A stretch of DNA of 64,000 nt from Amoebophrya sp. A120 (GCA_905178155.1 CAJINV010000008.1:372001-436000); one strand, 5' to 3'; counted from the first letter of the stretch, positions 36,041 to 48,400 are shown. The notes: generated by a model not told the origin, from the sequence alone. Numbers and translations are program-made.

Positions 36041-37394
36041 CTTCACCCTTGTTTTTGGGCCCGGGAGCAAAGCAGAACGAAATCAAGATTCGAAGCTGTG
36101 CGGCCCGACTCCTCTTCGAGCGCTGTCTGTATGTAACTAATGCGCTTTTCCTGCAAGAAACTTTATTCAGCAGAATTGATGTGAGAATGAGAAATGTGGA
36201 AGGCTTCTTTCGTGGCAAAATATTTCCTTTTTATACTTCCAGGCGCGGTCATTCTTGTTGTTGTTCTCCCTGCTCACAACTACGCCCACCTTCTTTAATT
36301 CTCACAAAAGATCTAGGACTCCAATTTCGCTTTTCTCATGACGTGCACAACCAGCTCAATGCAGCAACACAAAGAAGGCTGCATAGGAATCGCCGACAAA
36401 ATTTTGTCCGCTTGCACTGCTGTGTCGAATATTCTTCATTGAAACCCAAGGTCTATCGGGCTCTTGCATGCTTTCCTTGCTGGTTTCGCAGAGACAGCAA
36501 GCGTGCTTAGAATGTCTGACATGTTTTTTGTATGTACAAGCGCATTTTCCATCTCATGAATTTTATTTGTTCTGCAAGTGGGGAAGCAGTATTTCGCCGT
36601 CATCTGGTGCTGCAAGCGCCCTTAAATGCGACGCGCTTGATTTCAAGTCTACTACGTTTTGAAAAAAACAACTCGACGACGAAGCGAGGACAAGGACCCC
36701 TTGTCCCACTAGCCTATGCATACATACTGTGAAACCTTTCACCAGGGGTCAAAGTCTCGCACCGCCTAAAAACCCGACAGAGCTGGAACCTGTAGAAGTA
36801 CATCTGGGCGGAGAAAAATGTCGTTGCGATCTTCTCGCCCTACTCAGTTATACTTATATATATATATTCTAGTAATTTTACAAACTATATCAGATCGCTT
36901 TGGTTTACACGCTTTTAGAATCTGCAGATAAATAAATCTCATCAGTATGAGAAGACCTATGGCTTCCACCTTGTCTTTCTCTTTTTGCTTTTCTCATTTT
37001 ATTTTCATTGGTACAAGCGCCCCCCTCTTTATTCTTAGAACAACAACGACTACGACAGCAAAAAACTGCTGAAAAATATAGCGCTAGAAGGCCTGAGTCC
37101 GCAGAGACGCTTCCGAGCTCAAGGAAAGCAACTTCACCAGCAACTCAGGAACTAAGCACGGTCATGGACGTTGCAGCGGGAAGCTACTGCTTCCGGATGC
37201 CTCCGCATGCGGAAACTGAGCAGCCCCGATACTCCGTGGCAGCTGCGCAAGATGTGTTGGTCTCGTCGCCCGCTTTTGCTGTGCACTTGCAGGAGTCAAT
37301 AATGGCCCAGAATATGACCAGCTCAACTGTTACATTCTCAGCTGCTTGCAGATTCATTTTTTGTGACCCAGGCGAAATCAATTTATGCAAAATA
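36041..37394. other. Intergenic, no secure gene
   Basis: 1.35 kb between the coiled-coil gene start and the possible exon at 37395. It contains a run of TATATA near 36850. At 37318-37345 there is a single copy of the AACTGTTACATTCTCA word that forms the ends of the family B introner, here without a visible partner end. Confidence 0.35.
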
Positions 37395-37601
37395 TCACAT
37401 CTCCAGCGTGTTCCTCTTTTGCATCAGGACGCCCACGTCCACGAGCGCGAGCACTGTATATTCTTGCTTTGCGCCTCGCGTGGTCCTCGTGACAAGGTTC
37501 TTTTCAAACAACAGACACCAAGCGGGCCTTGTAGAAGGAAAGCTTGTGGCAACCATACAAGGCACGCAAGTAACGGCATCGGCAACGGTAAGGAGCGCAG
37601 A
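37395..37601 (-). CDS. Possible exon of an unrecognised gene
   Basis: A 69-codon block opens after a CTTTAG acceptor-like site and reads SALLTVADAVTCVPCMVATS, then LLFEKNLVTRTTRGAKQEYT and VLALVDVGVLMQ, ending in TGA. Alternating hydrophobic strands and paired Cys suggest a beta-rich domain. A frame just downstream on the same strand (37390-37184) encodes a Cys-rich stretch (CKCTAKAGDETNTSC) and could be the next exon. No start codon was located. The gene would lie between gene B and the coiled-coil gene, in the same orientation. Confidence 0.3.
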   Translation of the reverse strand, partial: SALLTVADAVTCVPCMVATSFPSTRPAWCLLFEKNLVTRTTRGAKQEYTVLALVDVGVLMQKRNTLEM

Positions 37602-38417
37602 CTAAAGAGTAGTCGCAATGCCAGCGATATCATCACCATCTGCAGGTGAAAAAGAATAGCCTCGAGACTGTAACCTGAGAACTAGACCATACAGATGTTG
37701 GAGCACTTCAGCTTGTCACGGTCAGCTATGGTCGTTGGAATTGTATGATCTTGCACAATTATCCCTCGGACTTTTCTAGATTCAAAGACGGAAACATCAA
37801 AAGTCCATCTTCATAGGATGCCTTATTTCGGAGTTGCACCACTGGGACTGTGTCTGTATGACGATGCGCACCTCGACAGCGCCGCGCGTTATAAGTACCT
37901 AAAGTTAGTTGCACATTTGTGTTGTCTGTAGGCTTGTCACAACAGCGCTGCACTTCTTTCCTTCGTTTTCGTGCAGCTCCTCAATGAACTCAAGCGAAGG
38001 AAAAATTGTGCAACTTCGTAGTTTGGCGAGTCGCCGTACATTGTGACTCCAACGCACGTATTGTGAAAAAAAGCACCCCCCTGTGATTTCTTTGCACGGC
38101 GATCTGCTTGAAGCTGTTTCTATCTTCTATCTACTTACTTGCTCCTGTAGCAAGTACATGACGCGTTTGCTTTGCATGGCCAAAACTTGAACTTGTTGCG
38201 TTGCGCCCCTCGCCTGCGCCTGTCTCATCAAAATAAAAAGACACGAGTGAAAGTAGGTGAAACTAGTCCTTGCTAGTGGACGACATCGACTTTCCGTACC
38301 TACACAGTCATCTGAGCAATCTTTAAAAATTGGGCACCAGTGCTATCGCAATTGCTGCACGACTTTCTGTTTCTTCTTCGGAGCTTTATCAAATATGTAT
38401 CACAGGTGGAGACCCGT

Positions 38418-41400
38418 TTAGTAGGTTGGATAGCACTCCGGCCGAATGCACTCGCGATCCATGAAACCGGTCGTGACCATGTCCTCCTGCCAGTTATCCC
38501 GGATAGGGCGAAGGCCAGGAAACTTTGCCTTGTAACTCTCCGGGAGTGCACGTGTACTGGTTTCGCCGAAGGTGGTTTCGCCGAGAAAGCATCCTATGGC
38601 CCCCTCAACTGTTGTTACTCACATTTTCATCAGCTGTTCTTGCATTCATCTTTTGGCGATCATGATTTCATTTGTAATGTTTTTTTTCCAGCTAATGCCA
38701 GGCATGGTGTCGCGACAAGTAACAGGGAGGTGGAGACCACCTGTTACATTCCAAACAAAAAGAATTTGTGTCGATATACAAAGAAAACGAAAACATCAAG
38801 ATGCTTGCAACGGCTGAAAACGTGAACAAAACTCGTCCTGCAGAGACCACGATACGTCTAGGATGAGGTTTGTGCGGGTCCAAACTCGAGATTTCGTTGA
38901 ACCGTTGGAAGGACCGGTAGAGTCGGTTGCCACTGTCGGCGCAGCGAAAACCCTGCTGTTTTTCAACCGAGCTGGTGGAGTCCAGTCCGTAGGTGGGCAT
39001 CATCTGATATGCGCCCGTCTTCATTATCTGGAAGATACATCGCTCGTCGTCATCGTCGTAGATAAACCCGCCACAGATATCCCGCGGCACGGACATGCAG
39101 TGCCTTTCGCAGCGCTCCAGGAAATCCACCAGCTCCGCCTCGCTCCCCCCGAACTGCCGGAAATCTGTCTCGTGTGGTACGCCTTCGCATCAAGACGAAA
39201 AATTCCCCTCCCCACACGCAGACAGAAATATTTTTCCTCGTGCCAGCAAAGCCAAACAAAACACAAGTGTGGGACAGATATGCTACCATGACTGGCGCCG
39301 GCGCTCGGACGTGAAGCGGAACATTCCTCATTTATCACCAAGACACGGAGGAAGAAGACGGGGCCCGTGGGAGGTAGAACTGACTTACTACTTAGTTACT
39401 TCTGCAAATCCCTGTGACTACGAGGCATGCGCAAACTCAAGCTAATCGATAACATCTGCGCATCGGTATTTATTTTTCAGTGCTGTCGTGTACTACTAAA
39501 GTGCTCTGCTTCCTGTAGGAAAGACACAAGCCATGCTCAACAGCAACATGTTGCAGGCCTGATAGAACTCGAAATCCGCACGCCCATACAGTATGTCTTT
39601 GTCCAACAAACGTATATCAAATACTGTGTCATACCACTGCGCGAAAATCTCACTTCCAACAATATGCGGGGGAGGAGTCGTCTATTTGTGTGTGTGATAA
39701 TCCCCGCGGAAACCGATCGCGGACAAGGTAATTATCGTTGCCAACCGCAGCTAGATTGACTGGTGCGTAAGGATCGTCGTCTGACGTGTTCACACACGTT
39801 TGCGGCTTGTAGTTTTGCGCGGCGTCATCCCACTGAACGTGCTCCAAGAAAACAGACACGTAATTTTCCGGGCTTGTGATAGGCTGATGCGCTTGCCCGT
39901 GACTTTGGAATACGTGTATGGCGTTCTCAAACGTTACATTCTCAACTGTTACATGGATTTGTAACGCAAGAACAGCAATACTGAAAGTGGCACTATTGCA
40001 GCTTTCGCATCACAGATTTTCCACAGATTTAGATGCTATTTAGCCCTTCGAAGATTTGTCATGCTACCCACCTTGATCAAGTGGAGGCTGAAGCTGATGG
40101 CAATTTTGCATGACAAATCCGTGTAACAGTTGAGAATGTAACAGTTGAGAATGCCATAACGTGGTCCCTGTCCGTCGGGCATACAAACACGGTGTACGTC
40201 CCGCGGCCGTTCGCGTCGTTGCCATACAAATGCGCCGTGGCTCCCTTTTGGCAATGTCCTGTGCAAAAACGTTCCGAACTCTTGTTGCGACGTTTTTGTT
40301 ATCTAATGCTGCCTTTCTTAAGTCAGGTGTGCTATTGAAGATGATCACGTGGTCCTTCATTGATCTGTATCCCGAGAACTGCCATGATGATGTTGATCCT
40401 GCCTCTGAAAACTCATTGCTAAATTCGTCATCCACCTACAAAGAGAAACTAGCAACAGGTGGCTTGCCACGTCGACAGCTCGCAGCTGGTATTAGCAAAC
40501 GAGAAATCATATTTTCTTGTGCATCGCCTTATTTGCACAACTCGTGGCTACATTCTCATCCTTGACACAGGCACGTCGTGCTCCTTCGCCAGTCCGAACA
40601 GGATGACGGCTTCAAACTTCCGGCACAGCTAGATTTTTGACATTAGACGAAGGGTGCTCACAACAAGGGCCGGCGACAAATGTTCTCCGACGGTGCACTG
40701 GATAAATAGGTGCGAGTGTACATGACGCCGGTTTTCGTCGTGTCTTGAGAAGGGCCCGGGAATACGATTTCTTCCGAGTCGGAGAATAGTCCGGCCGTGG
40801 CATCCGCATGGCTGAGAGGAAGCGCCTTTTTCCAGAGGGCACGGTCCGGCCAATAGTGAAACCCCACGTGGCCCGCTGGGTCGTCGTCCCACATATTTAG
40901 ATACACCTGCCCGCCGGTTCGCGTAAAGTCAATTCTCGTCTGCGTCTCGTTGAAAGGAGTATCGCGATCGTTGTTCGGAAGTTGCAGGTGACGGCACTGG
41001 TCTTGTGCCTTTGCTTTGTGGTGCGAGTCAACGTAGTTGCGGTCCCATCGTTGCGGCAGCCTTTGAAGCTTATATAGGCGGTCGGAGTGGCTGTGGATGT
41101 GTTCTGTCGGGTTGGCCTGCAGCCCGCGCCGGATCCATTTGAACGGAACCTGGACCACCGGCGGGTCATTCACCTTTCCAGTATGAACTTCAAACGGCGG
41201 GGCAATGCGGTACACACTGACCGCTTTACCGCTCCCGCACTTGAAACCGGCATCTGCATATCGCGGGCACTCCACGCATGGAGAGTTGACCTCGTCCGAA
41301 ACAAACGTCAGAAGCTCGTTGGTGCAGCGACACCGGTACTGCGTCCGGTCCACTTGGTACCCGGCCTTGTCCGCATCGGCTTCTACTAAGATGCAAATGT

Positions 41401-43627
41401 CCCCCGACCACCGTAAAAATGGACAACGACACTTCGCGCTTTTCGATTTGTCGGTGTGTGTCAACGAGGATAATAGTCGCGGTGCGCGTCATTCTAAATC
41501 TCGCAGCGGCAGCCCGTTTCTCTTTCTTCTACAGCATGAGAGTAAAAGTGCAAATCCAAGGTTTGAAGTAGTCCCTGTGGATTATCCTTCCCCGTCCACC
41601 TCTAAGTCTCACGATGACAGGCATGGATTGATAGCTGTTGATGGGTAGTTCGCTTGAAAGGACGAGAGAGCTTCAGATATTGTATTATTGCCCATCTACG
41701 TGTACTATGATTTTTTATTTTATTCCGCAAACTCTGCATGAAAACATAGCCCACAGTTTGGTTTGGAGAAACTGTGCATAGGATGAATGTGCTTCCATAA
41801 TAACAGTCTTGCAGGTATTCACTTGACGCTCAGCTTGCAGAAAGTAGGTAGTGGCGCTAACGTTCAGATGGCTGGATAGCGCGGTGCTGAGGGGACCTTG
41901 CTCTTGATATAATCAGAAATCAGACCGGAGGCCCCCTCGTCTTCATCTCCTAGAGAGATGCCTGCATATTGAAACGGAATCAGGTTTTCTGCTCCCTCAT
42001 TTCCGGGCTATTATGCATTCCAAATCCAAAATGTCACCCTTGTGTGAACATGAGCTCCTGCATCAGAAAATCAACAATTCTTCGCATCGCAGCAATAGCA
42101 CGGCAAAAATCACGCGAATCTCCAGTACGAATCGAGAACGAGACAAGGCCAAGAAAGCGGAATTCTTCATCGACTACATATCGTGTTACACTGCAGAACG
42201 CAACTCAATAAACGAGCGTGGTGACACTCTACATTTATGTAGCGCATACCTCTTTGACATCTTTGATAAGATTGTACGTGTTTAGGTGCTCAGTTTGGTC
42301 AATGAGACTGGCACGGTAATTGTGCATTGCAAAAATGTCTGGCTCGTCGGGAATGAATATTGCTGCATATCTGTGGCTGAGAAGCCCTCGCAAAACCTCC
42401 TGTGCTCTCGGGGCTTGCGTGTGCGTCCCAGTAGACCGTCTATTCTTACAAGAACTAGCAGGTGCGACAAAAACTGCAGGACAAACGTGTAGCGCTCTGA
42501 GCCAGACCCAAATATCTCTGCAGCTGATAGTACTCCAACGCACACCATTCAGCGCAGCGGTACACGGCGGAAGGCTCCAGCTGGTAATCGCCCGTCAGCA
42601 ATTGCAGTGAGTCACTGGACGGCTTGGTGTCTTTGGTAGCAGAGCCTGTGCCGCGCGACTGTTCTCGGGACTCCAAGAACGGCAGCTCATCCCAGGCATC
42701 AGCTCCGGCTCTGTTGTCCTCGTCGTTCGGATCTGTGTCATGTGTGTGTCCCCTCTTTGGACCGACATAGCAGCCCACTTCTGTCAGAGCGGCCTTGTTT
42801 CCGATCGTGCTCTCAAACTCTGCGTTTGCCACATTGAGAGGTTTGTGGTTCGGGTACCCCGTATCCTGGTTCTGCAAGGTCACGCGAAGCGATTCAAGAG
42901 GACCGCCGCCAAGAATAGGATGCGTACTCCAAAAGGGTAGGCGTGCCACATCGTGTTTACTTGTAATGTCCGTCACCCAGCATTTATCACAAAGAAAAAA
43001 GCACATCCATACCATGTATAAACATTGTCCATTTCGATACCGACGTGATTGGAAAGCATTCATTCAGTCAGTAGGTGCTTACCCGGGTTTAGAATTTGTT
43101 AGCTTCGTTTCTTTCATCAAGTCTTCTTTTCTCGGATGATTGGAAAGCCAGAGTATACATTGATTTCATGATGAACACGAAAATCCAATTGTTTTCTGCC
43201 AACATGATCACGCGCAGGCGAAGAACTTTCCTGTTCATGCCTATCCTGTGTCCGCTCTGCGTGAAAATTCCAATAAGGATGCGTACATCATGACGTCAAC
43301 CCTTTCAGATATGGTGTGACAGTCCGTTTTTTCCTGATAGTATTGGTTCGTGTTGAGTGGGCTGACAGGGGTCTGACCACTCGTGCTGGCAGTCTTGCTT
43401 GCGGTCTTCCCCTTGGTTGTACGACCATGCTGCTCCTTCTGCTGGAGTATCAACGAGGCTGCTCCGCTCTGTTGTTTTTTCTGGCTTTCTGGGATCTTCC
43501 ACACGCCGGCGGCATTAATCAGCAATGCAACTTCTCGTAAGTAGCATGCGATCGCGACACTGCTTCGTGCGTAACTGACTGCCGAGGACCATCTTCTCCT
43601 ACCCCGGCTGCGACGAGGTCGAACCAT
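38418..43627 (-). CDS. Gene B: Cys-rich, membrane-anchored surface-type protein (exons partly resolved)
   Basis: Paralogue of gene A. The ATG at 43627 opens a basic start (MVRPRRSRGRRRW) followed by a hydrophobic segment (SSVAIACYLREVALLINAAG) and a low-complexity Gln/Thr/Lys region, as in a type II or signal-anchored protein. Later coding blocks: about 42915-42475 with EVGCYVGP and YRCAEWCALEYYQLQRYLGL (WSC-like Cys pattern); about 41460-40740 with CVECPRYADAGFKCGSGKAV and HVGFHYWPDRALWKKALPL; 40270-40159 with LYGNDANGRGTYTVFVCP; 39911 to about 39690; about 39170-38850 with CERHC and ICGGFIYDDDDERCIFQ (PAN/apple-like); and a final exon near 38590-38418 ending CIRPECYPTY. Several introns remain unresolved, so this is an outline and not a full model. 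Probably secreted or on the cell surface. Confidence 0.6.
39189..39247. repeat. Possible degenerate family A introner ends
   Basis: ATCAAGACGAAAAATTCCCC followed by TCCCC, and about 25 bp later AATATTTTTCCTCG, resemble the two family A ends collapsed together with no interior. It lies in a gene B intron that can be spliced with a normal CAG acceptor at 39169. No 5-bp direct repeat was found. Confidence 0.4.
39917..40158. mobile_element. Introner-like element, family B
   Basis: 242-bp element with inverted repeats of about 45 bp. Each end carries ATTCTCAACTGTTAC-type units twice; the ends start TATGGCGTTCTCAAACGTTA (left) and TATGGCATTCTCAACTGTTA (right, reverse complement). Perfect direct repeats ACGTG lie at 39912-39916 and 40159-40163. 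Exact removal joins GAC CAC GT to A TTC CAA in gene B, in frame. Two TTTGTCATGC words are present, near 40053 and at 40115-40125 (as reverse complement). Confidence 0.9.
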
Positions 43628-45439
43628 CGTCACTCAACAAAACAGATCTGATCCTTACATTTTATGCACTTGCAACTATATCTGCGAGGGGTTATATACC
43701 TCCCGGATCCCTAAGTGTATGAGTGCCGGATTTGTAGTCGTGCAGGCATGATGAAGCAGAGGGAGCGGGCGTCGTTTATTCAAAACACGGCATGCATTCG
43801 TAGTTCCTCTGGCGATTTCGTTCTAGTATGCGCCGCCTCCCTTGGAGATCCTCGTCGTGAGACTGAGAGATTGTGTGCGGAAATGATATTACGCAAGAAC
43901 TTGTCCGCAGCGGGAATCGGCAACACTGATGATTGCGCCGCCCTGCTCCAGTACCAGACCTAGCTATCTGCAAACGACAGTGCATGGACTGTCGAGGAAG
44001 AGGTGTTTATTCGTCGGTACATCCGTTTTACGGTCTTGCGGTCCACCTTCCATGCCTGTCGCTTGCCCCTCGCAGGTTCAAACCTGGAACCCGAAGTTCA
44101 AGACACCTTCACCAGTCAAAGACGCATCAGAACGTGCTGCGTGCTTGTGCCTAAGACAGCATGACACTCGCCATCTTCATGCGGCTTCAAATTGCATTTG
44201 CATCGCTCTTTGTTCATCGAACTGCAACTGTCTACTTTACTACATTCCCCGTGGCAGTAGTGGAGCCCTCTCATCTTGGACCCCTCTTCCGCTCACCCGG
44301 AACAAGCATTCGAAGTAGAAAGACCAAGATAAAGAGGAATACTTGCTTCCTGGATCTTGTAGCTTACGCTCTCATGTGTTCTGAACCTATCTATCATGTG
44401 GTAGGAGGTTGTTTCATTTGCAAGCGTTTATACAGGTGCAATTGTTTTTCCCACACATGGGCTTGTTTTGATTTTGCTTTTATGATGAGACATTTATTGC
44501 AGACTTACAAAAACGCGACTGCTCAAGCGCTCTTCGACCCTGGCCTTGGGTAGATAGACCGCTAGAAAGAGCAGCGGTAGGTGTAACTGCAATCAACTTT
44601 ATGCAATGTTGAAAAAAACATGAAGCAAGTACGGAGCGGCAGCGCCCTGCCATATTATACAGATTGAAACAGCACCAGCACATTGCATATCTTCTTGCTC
44701 TTGGAGAATCGTCGGTAAGTTCAGGTGAAGCAGGTGTCCAATGCAAATGCGTCACAGGAGTCCTTCGCACGAAATGGAATCTGCTATGCTTGCTTCTGCC
44801 ACTGGCTGCCACATGTAGTGGCACTGCCTGACTATCTGCTCGTCGCGGCGGACCTAAATTCTGAAGCTTGGAAACAAAGCTGATCAGTCTAAAGCTATGC
44901 ACCTTTATTCCACAATTCTGTGACGCGTTTGCATATCACTGCGGTGTGCTATACTCATTTCTCCACCATTATAGTGCTTGCAGGATAAAAAAAAGGTTAA
45001 GGTGTCTGGTAGTGCCTCGGGTGTCGTTGCGAGCACCCTTCACTTCTCCCTTAGTTTGAGTTTGTTAAGGTTAATATATAAAGTAGATTTTATAAAACAT
45101 TTCCTTTCCCCGGCACGTGCAGAAACGAGCAGAAAAGTAGTACGCTAGTATCGATTGACTACTCTGACCGTACGAAGCATCCGCCCTCGCCCGGCACAAT
45201 TGAATTGGCTCTCAAAATCATCGCAGCGTCACTATCTAGTAATTGTGTCTTCGTGTTTTCCGTAAAGCAGTGGATCGATTATTCTTAAATTACATGTGCA
45301 TTTCTGAATATTAATTCATTATCCCCAGGAGCGGGCTTCGTGTTTTCTGCGCCTCCCCGCGATCGCCGCACCGTCTCAAACAGTCGCAGAGAGGTCCGGC
45401 GTAAGGACAAACTCCTACATAAGCACGTGCTCCGTCTGC
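43628..45439. other. Intergenic, nothing recognised
   Basis: 1.8 kb between gene B's start and gene A's stop. Both strands have frames of 60-140 codons, but none matches the neighbouring protein family or looks like protein. Confidence 0.4.
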
Positions 45440-48400
45440 TCATGGAACATCGGGGCGCGGCACAGAACCAAAGTTGTCGATGGAGATAACGGCATTCAAA
45501 CGCTGGAAGGATCGCCGGGTGTCCGAGGGGTTGCAGGCCTGTTCTGAGATCTCGGTGCTGTTGCTGAAAAGGCACTTCCCGACGGGCTCGGTTTCGGTGG
45601 CGCTGGAATTGAAGACGTACACAAATCCCCCGCAGCCGACTTGGGACGTCAATCCACAATGCTGCCCGCAGCGCGTTAAAATCCCCATTTCCGTTTCGTT
45701 CTCGAAACGTTCCAGAAACTTGATGCCTTCGACGTTGGCGGTTATCAAATGCAAAAATGTCTGGTTCTGGAAGAGTGCGCGATTTGTCATGCATACCCGA
45801 CTGCACCACATCACGTGCGCGATTTGTCATGCAGCTTTTCCATGACCAATGAGGTCTGGAATGCAGGACCTAGCATGACAGATTCTGTGCGCTCTCTCTC
45901 ATGCCTATGCTGCATGAGAAACTCCCGCCCGACTTGGCCAAAACTGGACGACTTTTGGTAATCATGCAACACAGATTTTTGCAAGCTTCAGATTTACCAT
46001 GACAAGTTGCATTCTTCCAGACCCAGACATTTTTACATTTGATAGCGGTGGCCTTGCCGCAATCTTGAAACCGGTTTTTCACGGTGTGCTCCATGTACTG
46101 TATCATCACTGCGTTCTATCACGAGAAAAAAGTGTTACAGTTACACACTTGTTGGAGTTTCTGCATCACAAATTTTCTCTGTGTGGCAGAGAAAACTTGT
46201 AATGCGAAGATCCTAAGGGAAAACAGGAAGGAAAAGAGGCTCGGAAGCATTTCCCGCATGAGAAAGGTTGTCTCTGTTGCCAGTCTTGCATGACAATGTG
46301 TAACTGTAACACTTTTTCTTGCGATACGTTCCCGAACGGATTGTCTGCATACGGCTTCTTGGGGCACACAAACACGGCGTAGGTACCATGCCCGCTGCCA
46401 TCGTTTCCGTACAGCAGCGCTGTGGTCCCTGTTAGTTTAGGGCGGGAGTAAATCTTGCAACATTTCATTTGGATCAACATCTTCTAGCTCGTCCTACTTG
46501 ATTTTTGCTCAAGGCTAGCGCGAAGTCACGGTTCTGCAAAAGCAAAATAAATGAATGTCGTCCATCATAAAATCGTCTTCTTACCGCGAAAATAATTCCT
46601 CTGGTACACCGGACCCTGGAAGGTGACGCCGCTGTCATTGAACTTCAGGCCCATCGGGATAGCCGCACGTTTGTTCCACCGCACTTTTTCTGGCCACTTA
46701 GTCCACCCGAAATGCCCTGTGTTCGGGTGCTGGATCGAGTCCCACAAATCAACGTAAACGGTCATATCCATGTTTGTAAACTGATTTTGTTTGATTTTGT
46801 TTTTCATCCTCACAAAGTCGGAGTCTGCGGAAGCACGACTCAGGTATCTGAAGAAGCATCTGTCCACCTCACGCCTTCTTTTTTTCTTGTGCTGGTTCCA
46901 AAAATAGGAATCACTTTACTAATCATCGTGATGAAACAGCTCCTGTACGTCCAAAGAGGTCTGTATCGCGTAGCTTGGCGTGGCTGCGTCGTCGTTAGGC
47001 AGCTGCAGATAGCGGCACAGAGGGTCCAGCTGCGACGGCCACGACTCCATCAGAAAAGGTCGATCCTCGAATACTTGCGTCTCGTACTTCTTCAGGAGCT
47101 TGACAGGCAGCGAACGAAATTTCTTTCCACTGGTCTGATTTACCTCGAACGGCGGGGCTGTAGGTGTAGGAGTGAGAACAATACAATTAGAATTATGTCC
47201 AGGTAGCGTTGTGCATATTTATGCTAAACAACTTTGCTGCATATTTATTTGTCGCCTCTTCGACGTCTGACACCCTCGTCCGTCCCATCTCGCCTGATGT
47301 CTTCATCCACAAGGACATAAGTAGTAGGCATGGTGCGTGATTTTTCCAACTTTCTTAGACTTTGTCCTTATCGATAGAAGATGAAGTTCAATTCATATGA
47401 CATAGATACATCACCAACCGCTGCATTCCTACTTCTTTAGGCGAGCGCGTAAACCTAGAAGTAGAATAACCATGAAGAAAAAGCGTAGCTGTAAATACTG
47501 ATGCGAAAGATGCTGACGGCATCCGAGGAACCACACTTGAGGCCAAGAGTCTTGTCCTGTTCGCGGTCCGCGCATACGTCGCAGTTGCCCATTTCTCCAA
47601 ACCGGTAGATGCCAGTCGCGCTCGTGACATCGTCCCCGCAGTAACACTTCAGCTCGGTATCGCCCGCACTGCCTCCACCCTGAATGCCGATGAACTCGTA
47701 GGGGTAGAGCCCGTCCACTACTTTCTTGTCTCCCAAGGTAGCATCGAGGGAACAGTACTCGGCACAAGCGGTAACGAAGGACTCATTAGCGGCTCAGTAT
47801 GCCGTCACGCAACTACGCCTCCGTCCAAAAATTTTGTCACGGTGCTCTGGATGGGTGGTGGTCCCGTTGCTCTTCATAATGAAGATGATGTCGTGCTGTC
47901 TCTCTCCTACATCTACTGCACAAGACTGATAAAAATTTGAGGGCGGGGGCATAGTTACATTGTATACGAGATTCATACTCTGCAAAGTAATTTCGTTATC
48001 CGGGAACGCGTGATCAGCACCAGACGCTGCAGTCCAGCAGCCCATATCTTGGAAGTCCTGTTTTGCACAGATTGTGCTGTTTCCGTTCGGGTAGGCGGCC
48101 GCCGGCGGGTCTGGGGGCGAGGCGTCTGCGGAAACTCTTGCGATGACCTTTTCGTTCAGGACGGCGGAAGAGGATGCTGCTGCCGACGCTTTCTTTTTTA
48201 CCACTTTATCACTAGTACTTCTCGCTGTTGTCTCTGTTTTCTTCTTGGACGTTAATGCGGTGCTTGGATCTGTTTCCTCGCCCGTCAGAACGGACGTGCT
48301 CTCGAGCTGCTCCTTGCTCTTGTCGAGCTCCTTGGTGTGCAAGGCGGTGCGGAGTCGGGCCACTTCTTTTTCTTGCTCATGAAGTCTCGCTTTTACCCGA

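Noticed and set aside
35955-36240. GGGGGGAGAGTTTTTC and AAATATTTCCTTTTTATA as another family A element
   Set aside because: Both ends face the same way and no 5-bp direct repeat flanks them.
37008-37649. Plus-strand 213-codon frame
   Set aside because: It starts with TTG, has low-complexity composition and opposes the direction of all other genes.
42320-42350. TGCAAAAATGTCTGG, as in the family D end, in gene B
   Set aside because: No partner end or direct repeat was found nearby; kept only as a possible fragment.
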